From assembly GCA_035556755.1 (NCBI GenBank), contig DATMEP010000020.1, forward strand, positions 1 to 38,527: 38,527 nt of DNA. The letters run 5' to 3'. Of the stretch, positions 9,001 to 15,812 are shown piece by piece. The notes beneath the pieces were generated by a model. It was not told the DNA's origin. It made no database searches and saw only the letters and a list, made by a program, of their open reading frames with translations. Numbering within the stretch: the stretch's first letter is position 1; every line of letters starts with the position of its first letter. The position numbers and the translations under genes were made by a program. This stretch comes from VRUE01 sp035556755 (GTDB lineage: Bacteria; Actinomycetota; Thermoleophilia; Solirubrobacterales; 70-9).

Positions 9001-11473
9001 CGGTGCTGATGTCGGTCGAGCCGCCGACCGGGCTGCGGCTGCTGATCTGCGGTGGCGTCGTGTCCGGCAGCAGCTCGTCTTCGAAGACGACGTCGACCAG
9101 GTAGTTCTCCGCGTTGAAGGTGCTGGGGCCGCCGCTGGAGAAGAGGCTGCCCGCCGCGCCGTACTTGAAGATCCCGTTTGGCCCGTCGACGCCGTTGGCG
9201 AGCGCGTGCAGCGGCGGGTTGTCGACCCCGACCACCGAGAAGTAGCCGGTGATCGACGAGTAGCGGCCGTTGGGCGCATGGTAGGAGGCGACGTAGGTGG
9301 CGCCGGCGTTGATCGGGATCGGGCTGCCGAAGCTCGCCTGCTGCCAACCCGTGGCCGTCTCGCCGGAGAAGTTCGCCACTCCGAGCTGGGTGCCGCCCAG
9401 GGTCCAGAGTCGCCCGGCGTGGGTGCCGGTGTTGCCGGCGGTCTTGTAGAAGCGGATCCCGGTGATGAAGCCGGTGGTGTCGGCGCGGAACTTGAGCCCG
9501 ACTTCGATCGAGCCTTTGTCGGAGTCCTGCGGGCCGGTGAAGGAGCTGTCCCAGATCGTGCAGGGGCAGGCCCCCTCGACCACGTCGACCTCGGCCACGT
9601 CCCCAGGGGCCTGGATGTTGCCGCTGTCGTCGACGGCGCGGGCCATGATCGTCTCCTCGCCGGTGTCCTCGGGCGTCCACGAGTAGGTCCAGCTCTCGCG
9701 GCCCTCGGCCGGGAGCCAGGTCTCGCCGCCGTCGACCGAGACCTCGACCGCGCCGACGGCGCCGTCGCCTCCCCCCTCCCCGGCCGCGTCGGCGGCGCTG
9801 CCGCTGATCGTCATCGGCTGGCCGACCTCGACGTCGCCGCCGTCGGCCGGCGACGCGATCGTCGCCGTCGGCGCCTCGTCGTCGGTGCTCTGGGCCGCCG
9901 CGACCAGTCCCGCCTGCAGGGTGTTCGGCTGCGCCCCCATGTCGGCGAGCAGGTTCACCGTCGCCTGCTGCATGCGCGAGTCGGGGGTGGTCGCGCCGCG
10001 GTCGTGGACGCCGTCGAGGCCCCACGACCACTGGATCGTGCCGGCGCTGAAGACGAGGGCGTCGCTGGGGGCCCGGTATTGCGTCAGGTGGTGGGTCACC
10101 GGGCCGGAGCCGTAGGTCGAGCCGTAGTCGAGCAGTTTCTGCGAGACGTTCACGGTCCGGCTCGCGAGGTGGATCAGGCCCGCGGGCCGCGTCTCGTCGG
10201 CCGGCGCTTCGTCCCACTCGTAGCCGAGCGTGTCTTCGCCCAGCGTCGCCGTCTGGCCGGGGGTGAGCGAGGCGACGCTGGTGTCGCGCCACATCCGCAT
10301 CTGCCCGTCCTCCGCCGGGACGACGATCTCGGTCGTGCCGGCGTTGACGGCGAAGGCGGTGCCGCTCAGTTCGTTCTCCTGCCGGCCGCCGTCGGCGGGC
10401 GGGGTGAAGCGCGGGTCGCGCCAGGTCCCGGTCCAGACGTTCGGTTCGGGGTCGATCTTGGAGTTGGCGTGGGTCTCCTTGTAGGAGACGAGCGTGCGGT
10501 AGGGAGTGCTGGGCCCGCCGATGCTGTTGCGCCAGCGGGTCTTCCAGAAGAGCTCGTTGCCGCTGAAGAAGGCGAGGTCGACGCCGGCGTCACGCGCCGC
10601 CGCGACGTTGGTGCGCTGCTGGCCCGACCAGTACTCGTCGTGGCCGACCGAGAGGAAGGCCTCGTGCTCGAGCAGCTCGGTGCCGCGGCGGTCGGAGTCG
10701 ACGTCGGTGCTGTAGCTGACGTCGTAGCCGTTGCGCTCCAGCCAGCGGACCATCGGGTACTCGGCGTTGAACGGCGAGTCTTCGGGCACCGGGCCGCGGA
10801 CCGTCAGCGGCCGGTTGTAGCTGACCGCGTAGGCGCGGGCGGGGTTGATCCCCGGACCGCCGGCGTAGAGGCTCCTGCCGCCGTAGCGGTTATAGGCCTG
10901 CCAGGTCGAGTCGGAGGTCTGGAAGAGGAGGTCGGACCCGCCGTCGTCGTCGCGGACGACGAACATCACGTGGCTGCCACCGGAAGCCTGGTCCTCGCGC
11001 ACCAGCTTGGCGAAGTAGATGCCGGAGACGGCGCTGGCCGGCACCGCCCACGAAGCCGACACCGCCCAGGTGCCGCAGTCGATCAACCCGGTCGCGGCCT
11101 CTTCGGCGCAGAGCGGCTGCGACTGCGGCAGGCTCGCCGAGGGCTGGACCGTGGCGACTTTGCGCGCCCCGTTGCCGGCGTAGTAGCCCATCCGGTAGAC
11201 GTCGAGCCGGTAGTCGGTGGACGGGGTGTCGACCTTGAACTGGACCGTCCCGCCCTGGTCGACGCTGATGTCGGTGGCGAAGCCCTGGATGTCGGAGTCG
11301 CCGCCGCCGGAGACGTCCCACTCGCTCGGGGGGCTGCCGGCTTTCGTGTTCTCGCAGGCGACCGCCTGCACCGGCGGGTCGCAGGGAGCCGCGATCGCGC
11401 TCTCCGCAAGCAGCCCCTGGCCTCCCAGCAAGAGCAGGGCAAACACGACCACGCTTGCGCGAAGGTGAACCAC
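1..11473 (-). CDS. Giant secreted multidomain protein (DMFase-beta-like, DUF4082-like, NodB-like, Ig-array); 3' end outside window
   Basis: Open reading frame of at least 3824 codons, running off the left edge; the frame at the GTG start and at base 2 is the same, so no net frameshift is present. Residues 1-29 form a signal peptide (basic start, VVVFALLLLGG core, cleavage near AIAA). Domains in order, by my own recognition: N,N-dimethylformamidase beta-subunit-like region (about 50-515, with the family signature GHDEYWS near residue 275); Ig-like domain with DGGETW (530-628); DUF4082-like (635-741); SbsA-type Ig (800-908); ThuA/glutamine-amidotransferase-like (918-1150); divergent polysaccharide-deacetylase-like domain with TGDDHAH near 1185 and EVALHAWTNC near 1243; fibronectin III like that of purple acid phosphatases (1505-1590); then Ig-like repeats to the edge. 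It is probably exported and surface-attached or released, acting on or binding the glycan made by the locus; the catalytic role is unproven. An in-frame TAG lies at 11522-11524. A strong Shine-Dalgarno-like AGGGAGGAGGA (11511-11521) is too far from the GTG (37 nt), so a TTG at 11485 is possible but GTG gives the best signal peptide. Confidence 0.88.
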   Translation of the reverse strand, partial: MVHLRASVVVFALLLLGGQGLLAESAIAAPCDPPVQAVACENTKAGSPPSEWDVSGGGDSDIQGFATDISVDQGGTVQFKVDTPSTDYRLDVYRMGYYAGNGARKVATVQPSASLPQSQPLCAEEAATGLIDCGTWAVSASWAVPASAVSGIYFAKLVREDQASGGSHVMFVVRDDDGGSDLLFQTSDSTWQAYNRYGGRSLYAGGPGINPARAYAVSYNRPLTVRGPVPEDSPFNAEYPMVRWLERNGYDVSYSTDVDSDRRGTELLEHEAFLSVGHDEYWSGQQRTNVAAARDAGVDLAFFSGNELFWKTRWRNSIGGPSTPYRTLVSYKETHANSKIDPEPNVWTGTWRDPRFTPPADGGRQENELSGTAFAVNAGTTEIVVPAEDGQMRMWRDTSVASLTPGQTATLGEDTLGYEWDEAPADETRPAGLIHLASRTVNVSQKLLDYGSTYGSGPVTHHLTQYRAPSDALVFSAGTIQWSWGLDGVHDRGATTPDSRMQQATVNLLADMGAQPNTLQAGLVAAAQSTDDEAPTATIASPADGGDVEVGQPMTISGSAADAAGEGGGDGAVGAVEVSVDGGETWLPAEGRESWTYSWTPEDTGEETIMARAVDDSGNIQAPGDVAEVDVVEGACPCTIWDSSFTGPQDSDKGSIEVGLKFRADTTGFITGIRFYKTAGNTGTHAGRLWTLGGTQLGVANFSGETATGWQQASFGSPIPINAGATYVASYHAPNGRYSSITGYFSVVGVDNPPLHALANGVDGPNGIFKYGAAGSLFSSGGPSTFNAENYLVDVVFEDELLPDTTPPQISSRSPVGGSTDISTDIDVSATFDEPMNAATIDGARVELRDPSNNLVPATVSYDAGQRTATLDPSASLQQATTYTAKVKGGPGGVADVAGNPLAATSTWSFTTVPPPPPPPDEGPGGPILVISNTANPFSRYYGEILRAEGLNEFTITDIANVTPALLGNHDVAILAEGALSAAQATTLGNWVQAGGNLISMRPDSDLVALLGLTSAGSTLGNAYLQVNTGSSPGAGIVGQTIQFHGIADRYTLNGAQSVATLYSNASTATANPAVTLRSVGSNGGQAAAFTYDLARSIVYTRQGNPAWSGQERDGLNPVRSDDLFFGAKAGDTQPDWVDLNKVAIPQADEQQRLLTNLIGQMNLDRKPLPRFWFLPRDEMAAVVMTGDDHAHNGTQGRFEHFKTLDPPGCVVADWECVRASSYIYPDTPITNTKAGQLAADGFEVALHAWTNCENWDDQEDLEDKYTEQLEAFATAFPSLPAPTTNRTHCIVWSDWATQPKVELGNGIRLDTTYYYWPEGWVQNRPGMFTGSGMPMRFADLDGSMIDVYQAATQMTDESKQTYPFTSNELLDRALGPEGYYGVFTANIHTDKVASVESDAIIASAQARGVPVVSARQMLTWLDGRNQSSFESIGWSGDELEFEIDPGAGANGLRAMVPTNSATGPLASIDRGGTPVTTTTRTVKGVEYAFFDAVAGSYTATYADDSFPVISNVQVTAGGDGTATVTWNTNEPADSRVDYGTNPSSLTSSKSSSALVTSHSIQLSGLEPGLTYHFRVSSADSEANSSTTPKPPTAPQSFATPPGPPTLSATVPASPANQNAPKVVGSAAAGSTVRIYTTSDCSGSPLATASAATLTTGIEVAVADNTTTNFRATATSAAGTSTCSAPLAYVEDSNAPLTQIDSGPTALTTSAVANFTFSGSDPGGAGVSFQCRLDSTAPAAWVPCTSPRELTGMSEGAHTFEVRAIDAAGNADASPASFTWTVDSAAPQTQIDSKPPVTSTSAIANFTFSGSDPGGSGVASLQCRVDSTAPGAWAPCSSPRELTGLSEGPHTFEVRAIDQAGNTDATPAAFNWTVDTVAPNTTIDSKPPALSNSATANFTFSGTDPGGSGVASFQCRLDSTAPGAWTSCTSPRELTGLGEGSHTFEVRAVDQASNADASPASFTWNVDSVAPQTQIDTKPPALSTAATANFTFSGSDTGGSGVASFQCRLDSTAPGAWAACTSPWELTGLSEGAHTFEVRAVDTAGNTDTTPASFTWAVDTIAPDTTIGSSPPALSNSATANFTFSGSDPAGSGIASFQCRLDSTAPGAWATCASPRELTGLGQGPHTFEVRAVDQVGNIDQSPASFTWTVDTAAPSVSIDSGPSGFTPDSTPTFAFSSEPGASFACSVDTGIADFKPCSAAGSHTPAAPLADGPYTFRVKATDAAGNPATATRGFTVDSKAPETQIDSQPDPVSTSTTANFTFSGTDPGGSGVASFQCRRDSNLPEDWQPCSSPRKDTSLAEGAHSFEVRAIDAAGNVDPSPASFTWTIDTVAPDTAIGSNPPALSNSAAAQFGFTGSDPGGSSVASFQCRRDSTAPGAWEGCTSPKDYASLADGAHSFEVRAIDQAGNVDATPASFNWTVDTGAPNTTIGSSPPALSNSATANFIFSGSDTGGSGVASFQCRLDSTAPGAWTSCTSPRELTGLSEGAHTFEVRAIDQAGNADASPASFTWTVDTATPQTQVDTGPPALTNSTSAQFAFTGSDPGGSGVAAFQCRLDSTSPGAWSACGSPKDLTGLGEGPHTFEVRAVDQAGNADASPASFTWTVDGVAPQTQINSAPPALSISAGALFIFSGSDPGGSGVASFQCRLDSTAPGAWEACTSPKDYASLIDGAHTFEVRAVDQAGNPDQSPATHTWTVDSVAPTVSIDSGPSGLTNDSTPTFAFSSEPGASFACSIDTGTADFKPCSGTGTHTPAAPLADGPYTLRVKATDAAGNPATATRSFTVDTAAPPVPQLSATVPPSPANDNTPQVAGAAPASTTVRLYATADCSGDPLATVTAAQLAAGVEVTVADDTTTAFRATATSGDNNVSLCSAPLAYVEDSSAPQTQIDASPPALTSNMAAQFAFSGSDPGGSGVALFECRLDSTAPGSWVPCVSPRDLTGLGEGSHTFEVRAIDQAGNTDASPATHTWTVDTTAPSVSVDSGPSGLTNDSTPTFAFSSEPGASFQCSVDAGIADFKPCSDAGSHTPASPLADGPYTFRVKATDAAGNPATATRSFTVETAAPAAPQLNATVPPSPASDNTPQITGSAPAGTTVRLYSTADCSGTPIATVTPAQLASGVEVSVADDSTTAFRATATSGANNTSVCSAALTYVEDSAAPQTQIDSNPPALSNSAAASFAFSGTDPGGSGVTSLQCRLDSTVPGAWTICTSPRELVGLSEGAHTFEVRATDAAGNVDPTPATYGWSVDLAAPTTAIDTNPPALSNSAVANFAFSGTDPAGSGVASFQCRLDSTAPGAWGACTPPKELTGLSEGDHTFEVRAVDQAGNIDQSPATHTWTVDTVAPNTAIDSNPPALSNSAAASFAFSGTDAGGSGVASFQCRLDSTAPGAWAACTSPQELTGLSEGSHTFEVRVVDTAGNADASPASFTWKIDTISPNTAIDTNPPALSNSTTANFAFTGFDTGGSGVASLQCRLDSSAPGAWAACTSPRELTGLAEGSHTFEVRTVDQADNTDASPATQTWTVDTTAPTVSIDSGASGLTNDSTPAFAFSSEAGASFQCSIDTGTADFKPCSAAGSHTPAAPLADGPYAFRVQATDAAGNPATATRSFTVDTAAPASPQLTATVPASPANDNTPQITGTAPAGTTVRLFSTTDCAGDPLATVTPAQLETGVEVAVADDSTTSFRATATSGANNVSACSAPVVYVEDSSAPQTQIDSNPPALSSSPAANFAFSGSDVGGSGIASFQCRLDLTAPGAWEACTSPKDYASLIDGAHTFEVRAVDQAGNTDQSPATHTWTVDTTAPTVSVDSGPSGLTNDSTPTFAFSSE
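126..230. repeat. 105-bp exact direct repeat, copy 1
   Basis: Bases 126-230 are identical to 3420-3524 and lie inside type A modules of the giant gene. Flanking bases differ at both ends. A second shared tract is bases 2-70, which match 2474-2542 (69 bp, in type C modules). Exact tracts this long within a diverged array suggest recent gene conversion or block duplication. Confidence 0.9.
3420..3524. repeat. 105-bp exact direct repeat, copy 2
   Basis: Second copy of the tract at 126-230, 3294 bp away and in the same orientation and reading frame, inside another type A module. Confidence 0.9.
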
Positions 11474-11566
11474 CTGGGGCAGCAACGCCTGGCCAGGCGA
11501 GGATTTTCCGTCCTCCTCCCTCTATCCCCCGGTGCGCCACCGCGCCCGCGCGCGAACGGCTGAGGC

Positions 11567-12595
11567 CTAACCCTGAACTGAAGGTTGAGGGCGAAGCGAG
11601 ACGGGCGAGGTCGCGTTGCGCATGACCAGCCGCGGCGGGCCGCTGCCGTCGGCGGGAACCGTGAAGACGTCGAGGCCGTCGGAGTAGACCAGCGTCCCGT
11701 CGTCGAGCCACTCCGGCTGGTCGTCGATCGTCCTCCGCTCGGCGACCGGGTGCGCCGCGAGGGTCTCCAGGTCGAGCACCTTCAACCGCCACCGGTTCTC
11801 CTCGCCGATGCGGCTCTTGAAGGCGATCCGCGTCCCGTCGGGCGAGAGCGATGGGCACTCGACGCCGTCGCGAAGGACCCGCATCGAGCCCTCCTCCACG
11901 TCTCCCTCGACCAGGTGGTACTCGCCCCCCGTGCGCAGGGTCGCGTAGAAGCGGTTCGGGTCCTCGGCGAAGGTGACCCCCCAGAAGTTGAAGTCGGGCG
12001 CCTCGAAGGGCCTCCCGTCCTTCGTCACCTCGAAGCTCTCGAGGTTGCCCAGCTCCTCGCCGCTGCGCATGTCGACGAGCGTCGTCACGGTGGAGAAGCC
12101 GCCGGAGCTGAGGTATTCGTGGCCATTGACGAACACGGTGCTCGCCCCGTAGCGCCCGTCGCGCGAGACCCGCGCCCGCGAGGGCAGCCCCGCCAGCGAC
12201 ATCTCATCCACCGGGCGCAGAGAAGAGTCGAAGATCGCCGCCTCGTAGCTTACGCCGGTCTCGGCCGTGGAGAGGCAGAGGCCGCGGCCGCCGGCGAAGT
12301 AGACCCGCGCGCAGGCGAGCTCGTCGCCGGCCAGCTGTCGCGGCCGGCCCTCCTTGACGACGAAGACGCGGCCGTTGAGGCTCGGATCGTCGCGGTCGAC
12401 GGCGCGCACCATCAGCTGCGAGCCCGCCAGCTCGGCGGGGGCACCGACGGTGCTCGGCCGGGCATCGGTCGTCACCTGGTTCGGGTCGAGCACCGCGACG
12501 ATCAGGTAAGCCCCCGCTCCAACGATGCAAAGGGCAGCAATCAGCGCCAGAGCGTGGCCGCGGGTCCACCCCATCACGTTTTCCATCCCATACAT
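11567..12595 (-). CDS. Membrane-anchored PD40/TolB-like beta-propeller protein
   Basis: About 342 residues. A single N-terminal membrane segment (HALALIAALCIVGAGAYLIVAV) is followed by an extracytoplasmic domain with WD40-like PD40 repeats: SLSPDGTRIAFKSR near the C-terminus, VSRDGRYGAST, and QPEWLDDGTLVYSDG. Such propellers usually bind protein or carbohydrate and have no catalysis. Three in-frame ATGs (12595, 12586, 12574) all fall inside a perfect inverted repeat, and none has a Shine-Dalgarno sequence; I give the longest, and 12574 is equally possible. The gene lies 93 nt before the giant secreted protein and 34 nt after the MFS gene, all on one strand, so it may help export or sense that protein or the glycan. 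Specific role unknown. Confidence 0.75.
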   Translation of the reverse strand: MYGMENVMGWTRGHALALIAALCIVGAGAYLIVAVLDPNQVTTDARPSTVGAPAELAGSQLMVRAVDRDDPSLNGRVFVVKEGRPRQLAGDELACARVYFAGGRGLCLSTAETGVSYEAAIFDSSLRPVDEMSLAGLPSRARVSRDGRYGASTVFVNGHEYLSSGGFSTVTTLVDMRSGEELGNLESFEVTKDGRPFEAPDFNFWGVTFAEDPNRFYATLRTGGEYHLVEGDVEEGSMRVLRDGVECPSLSPDGTRIAFKSRIGEENRWRLKVLDLETLAAHPVAERRTIDDQPEWLDDGTLVYSDGLDVFTVPADGSGPPRLVMRNATSPVSLRPQPSVQG

Positions 12596-12610
12596 GGAAA
12601 ACGTGATGGG
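12570..12610. other. Perfect 17-bp inverted repeat (7-nt spacer) over a start region
   Basis: Left arm CCCATCACGTTTTCCAT at 12570-12586, right arm ATGGAAAACGTGATGGG at 12594-12610, spacer CCCATAC. It sits 19 nt after the MFS stop codon and covers all three candidate start codons of the PD40 gene. There is no T-run after it on either strand, so a classic intrinsic terminator is doubtful. It could be an operator for a dimeric regulator, an RNA hairpin controlling translation, or a U-less terminator. Confidence 0.9.
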
Positions 12611-12629
12611 ATTGCCAGACAGCCCCTGC

Positions 12630-13889
12630 TCAACCCACCGGCTCCCGCTGCAGTCGCAGCAGCAACGGCGTCGCGACCGCGAGGGCCAGCGCCAGGGCGG
12701 CGGCGAAGAGGAGAACGGCGCTCTGCAGGCCGAGCGCGAACCAGAGCGCGCCGAAGGCGAGCGAGGAGCCGAATTTTCCGAGGCTGACGACGGTGATGAG
12801 CATCCCGATCCCGGTCGCTTGGAGCCGGTCGGGCAGGATAGCTCCGGCAAGTGCCGTCGTCACCCCGTCGGTGGCCGCGAAGTAGGCGCCGAGCGCAAGC
12901 AGGCAGAGGAAGACGCCGGCGGTCCCGACCGGCGAGAGGAGCAGCCCGTAGACCGGCAGCAGCAAGGCGTGGCCGGCGAGCAGCACCGGCGCCCGGCCGA
13001 CCCGGTCGGCGAGCCGCCCGACCGGGATCGCGAGCGCCATGAAGGCGAGCGCGGTGACGACGAAGAGCAGCGGGAAGACGGTCGGCTCGAAGCCGCTCTG
13101 GCGCTGCAGGCCGACGTAGATAAGGGCGTCGGAGACGCTGGCCAGGGCGAGCCCGCCGGCCGCCACCAGCAGCAGCCGGAAGCGGGGGTCGTGGGCCGTG
13201 CCCAGCGTGGCTCGCAGCGAGGGCAGGGAATCGGTGGCGGCCAGGGCAGTGCGGCCGGGACGGCCACGGACCGCGAGCACGAGCACCGCCAGGCCGAGGA
13301 ACGCGAACGCGGTGCTGACGACGAAGACCGCGTCGAAGCGTGCCGGCGCGGCGAGCAGGACGCCGAAGGCGAGCAGCGGTCCCAGCATCGCGCCGAAGCT
13401 GTCCATCGCCCGGTGCACGCCAAAGGCGGTCGCCAGGCCGGCCTTGGTGCTGGAGAGCGAGATCAGCGCGTCGCGCGGCGCGGTCCGTATCCCCTTGCCG
13501 ATCCGGTCGGCTGCGACCAGCGCACCGATGCCGCCGACCGAGGCGCCGGCTACGACGAGACCGACCTTGGTCAGGGCCGAGAGCCCGTAGCCGACCGTCG
13601 CGACCTCCTTGTGGCGCTGGAGCCGGTCGGAGACGAGGCCGCCGCCGATCTGGACGATCGCGGCGGCGCCGCGGTAGAGGCCGTCGATGGCGCCGAGCGC
13701 GAGCGGCGTCACCCCCAGCGAGAAGACCAGGTACAGGGGCAGGACCGTCGCCACCATCTCGGCGGAGATGTCGGTCAGCATGCTGACCGTGCCGAGCAGG
13801 ACGACGTTGCGCGGCACCGAGAGCCGCGCGGCCGGGGTCGCCCACGTCCGCGGCTTCAGCAGGGCTTTGGAGGCTTCAACCTGGTACAC
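12630..13889 (-). CDS. MFS transporter
   Basis: About 419 residues with roughly 12 hydrophobic segments. Family landmarks include the first-helix signature SMLTDISAEMVATVLPLYL and two major-facilitator loop-2/3 type motifs (GGGLVSDRLQRHKE near residue 70 and VGRLADRVGRAP in the second half). This is the N-half/C-half duplication of the family. GTG at 13889 is chosen because it has a GGAGAG ribosome site 7 nt upstream and overlaps the preceding glycosyltransferase by 14 nt; longer in-frame extensions lie wholly inside that gene. The substrate is unknown. Its place between a glycosyltransferase and the PD40/giant protein genes suggests export of a cell-surface precursor or small molecule, but general efflux cannot be excluded. 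Confidence 0.88.
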   Translation of the reverse strand: MYQVEASKALLKPRTWATPAARLSVPRNVVLLGTVSMLTDISAEMVATVLPLYLVFSLGVTPLALGAIDGLYRGAAAIVQIGGGLVSDRLQRHKEVATVGYGLSALTKVGLVVAGASVGGIGALVAADRIGKGIRTAPRDALISLSSTKAGLATAFGVHRAMDSFGAMLGPLLAFGVLLAAPARFDAVFVVSTAFAFLGLAVLVLAVRGRPGRTALAATDSLPSLRATLGTAHDPRFRLLLVAAGGLALASVSDALIYVGLQRQSGFEPTVFPLLFVVTALAFMALAIPVGRLADRVGRAPVLLAGHALLLPVYGLLLSPVGTAGVFLCLLALGAYFAATDGVTTALAGAILPDRLQATGIGMLITVVSLGKFGSSLAFGALWFALGLQSAVLLFAAALALALAVATPLLLRLQREPVG

Positions 13890-15117
13890 GGGCCAGCTCT
13901 CCGCGAGATCCTGATTTCTCTCCCGGATGAGCCTTCGGCGCCAGCGCACGGTCGTAGGCCGCGAACAGAACCGCCGCGGACTGCTGCCACGACAGCTCGG
14001 CCGCGCGGCGGCGGCCCTCCCGGCCCATCGCCTCCCGCCGGGCTTCGTCCCCGAGCAGCTCGTGCAGGCAGCGGCCGAGGTCCGCGGGGTCCGAGGAAGG
14101 CACATACGCGGCCGCATCGCCGGCGGAGATCCGCGTCTCGGGCAGGTCGTAGGAGGCGATCGCGCACCCCATCGCCATGTACTCGGGGACCTTCTTCATC
14201 GTCGAGGCGTCGTTGAGCGGGCTCGGTGGGTCGGGTGCCAGGCAGACGTCGGCGGTGGAGAGGACGCGGCGGATCTCAGCGTCGCCGTGCCAGCCGGCGA
14301 AATCGACCATCTCGGCGATCCCGAGCTCGGCTGCCAGCGCTTCCATCCGCGAGCGGACCTCGCCCTCGCCGACGAAGACGGCCTGCCAGTCGTCCTCGCG
14401 CAGGCCCCGCAGCGCGCCCAGGGCGCGAACGGCGTGGTCGATCCCGTCCTGAGGCCCCATCCTGCCGAGGTAGGCGACGAGGTGGCGGCGCCCGCGGCGC
14501 AGCGCCGGGTCGGGCTCGACCCGGTGGAAGCGCTCCAGGTCGGGGTTGTTGCGGACGACGAAGACGTCGTCGGGGTCGACGCCGTCTCGCTCGATCGCGA
14601 TCCGCCGGTAGGACTCGTTGGTGGAGATGACGACGTCGGCCGCGCCCATCGCGCGGCGCTCGATCGCGAGCAGCACCCTGTGGGGCAGGCCGGCCCGGTC
14701 GTAGCGGGCGCGGAACAGCTCCGGCATCAGGTCGTGGTGGTCGAAGACGAATCGCGCCCCGCCGGCGCGGGCGCTGCGCGCCGCGAAGAGCAGGAAGTCG
14801 GGTGGGTTGGCGGTGTGTACGACGTCGAAGGGGCGCTCGGCCTGCAGCCGTCGCACCAGCCGCCTGATCCGCCAGAACGCCTGGGCGTACTCGCGCAGGT
14901 AGCCGAGCGCGCTGCCGGCGGGGCGGAGCGGGTAGCGGTGGATCTCGATCCCCTCGATCGTCTCGCGGGGCGGCTGCCCGTCCTCCGCGGCAGAGACGAC
15001 GACGACCTCCCAGCCGGCCTTGGCCAGGGTGCGGCTCTCGTTCCAGACGCGGCGGTCCCCCGGCACCGGCGCGTTCTCGCTGATCATCAAGGCCCGCCGG
15101 GGGCGCGGCGCGGTCAT
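13876..15117 (-). CDS. Glycosyltransferase family 4 (GT-B fold)
   Basis: About 413 residues. The N-terminal half carries ENAPVPGDRRVWNES, typical of bacterial GT4 enzymes, and DVVHTANPPDFLL; the C-terminal half has the nucleotide-sugar site (YLGRMGPQDGIDHAVRAL, then KKVPEYMAMGCAIASYDLPE, where E of PEYMAMG is the usual donor-binding glutamate). It should transfer a sugar from a nucleotide donor to the lipid-linked glycan on the cytoplasmic face. The ATG at 15117 overlaps the stop of the upstream phosphotransferase gene (ATGA). Donor and linkage cannot be read from sequence. Confidence 0.9.
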   Translation of the reverse strand: MTAPRPRRALMISENAPVPGDRRVWNESRTLAKAGWEVVVVSAAEDGQPPRETIEGIEIHRYPLRPAGSALGYLREYAQAFWRIRRLVRRLQAERPFDVVHTANPPDFLLFAARSARAGGARFVFDHHDLMPELFRARYDRAGLPHRVLLAIERRAMGAADVVISTNESYRRIAIERDGVDPDDVFVVRNNPDLERFHRVEPDPALRRGRRHLVAYLGRMGPQDGIDHAVRALGALRGLREDDWQAVFVGEGEVRSRMEALAAELGIAEMVDFAGWHGDAEIRRVLSTADVCLAPDPPSPLNDASTMKKVPEYMAMGCAIASYDLPETRISAGDAAAYVPSSDPADLGRCLHELLGDEARREAMGREGRRRAAELSWQQSAAVLFAAYDRALAPKAHPGEKSGSRGELARVPG

Positions 15118-15812
15118 GCGGCGCCCTCCCCGTGGACCACGGCCAGCGGCGTGAGCAGGAGGATCTTCAGGTTGAGCGGCAGCGAGCGGCGCTCGACGTA
15201 CTCGGTGTCGAGCTCGATCATCTGGCGGAAGGTGAGCGTGCTCCTTCCCCGCACCTGCCACAGCCCGGTCAGGCCCGGGCGCACGGCGAAGCGGCGAAAG
15301 GCCTCGGCGGGGTACTTGTCGACCTCGTACTGAAGGGGCGGCCGCGGCCCGACCAGCGACATCTCCCCGCGCACCACGTTCCAGAGCTGCGGCAGCTCGT
15401 CGATGCTGGTCCTGCGCAGGAAGGAGCCGACCCGCGTCACCCGCGGGTCCTTCTCCAGCTTCACCATCGGCTGAGACTCCTGGCCGCCCGTGTCGAGCAT
15501 CTTCTCGACGTGCGCCCTGTGCGCGTCGGCGGGGCACCCTTCGTGCATGGTGCGGAACTTGGCGACCGAGAACTGCTCCATACCCCGACCGAAGCGGCGC
15601 TGCCTGAAGATCGCGGGGCCCTTCGAGTCGAGCCGAACGACGAGCGCGACCGCGAGCAGGAGCGGCGCGAAGAGGATCAGGAGGAGGCTCGCGCCGATCA
15701 GATCGAGCAGGCGGATCGCGACCTCGATCACCGGCGAGGTCTCCACGGTCCCCACCGCAGTGGTCTCCATTCCGCCGATCGACGACGACTCCATCGTCCC
15801 GGCCTCGGCCAT
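15114..15812 (-). CDS. Initiating polyprenyl-phosphate glycosyl-1-phosphate transferase (bacterial sugar transferase)
   Basis: About 232 residues: a 28-residue Ser/Thr-rich start, one re-entrant/membrane helix (VAIRLLDLIGASLLLILFAP, about 31-58), then the catalytic domain with KFRTM near residue 86, RRTSIDELPQLWNVVRGEMS, LVGPRPP and RPGLTGLWQV. These are hallmarks of the small monotopic phosphoglycosyl transferases (catalytic core only, lacking the multi-helix N-terminal domain of WbaP-type enzymes). The enzyme loads the first sugar phosphate onto undecaprenyl (or other polyprenyl) phosphate and so starts the repeat unit. Its ATG shares one base with the aminotransferase stop (TGATG). Internal ATGs at residues 7 and 15 leave the exact start uncertain. 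Confidence 0.92.
   Translation of the reverse strand: MAEAGTMESSSIGGMETTAVGTVETSPVIEVAIRLLDLIGASLLLILFAPLLLAVALVVRLDSKGPAIFRQRRFGRGMEQFSVAKFRTMHEGCPADAHRAHVEKMLDTGGQESQPMVKLEKDPRVTRVGSFLRRTSIDELPQLWNVVRGEMSLVGPRPPLQYEVDKYPAEAFRRFAVRPGLTGLWQVRGRSTLTFRQMIELDTEYVERRSLPLNLKILLLTPLAVVHGEGAA

Noticed and set aside
7857..10292. 811-codon minus-strand frame inside the giant gene
   Set aside because: It is the +1 shadow of the giant gene: Arg/Pro/Gly-rich without domains, while the main frame continues unbroken across it.
11511..11521. AGGGAGGAGGA as the ribosome site of the giant gene
   Set aside because: The nearest usable start codons are 25-37 nt away, too far for normal initiation, and an in-frame TAG lies just upstream; no small gene follows it either.
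6797..11563. 1588-codon open frame on the plus strand antisense to the giant gene
   Set aside because: Its translation is Arg/Gly/Val/Asp-rich with no domain or signal, whereas the minus strand gives a signal peptide and recognisable domains. Long antisense frames are expected in very GC-rich coding DNA.
12630..14117. Longer N-terminal extension of the MFS transporter
   Set aside because: The extra residues overlap the glycosyltransferase gene and are Arg/Pro-rich; the GTG at 13889 has a good ribosome site and leads into the first helix.
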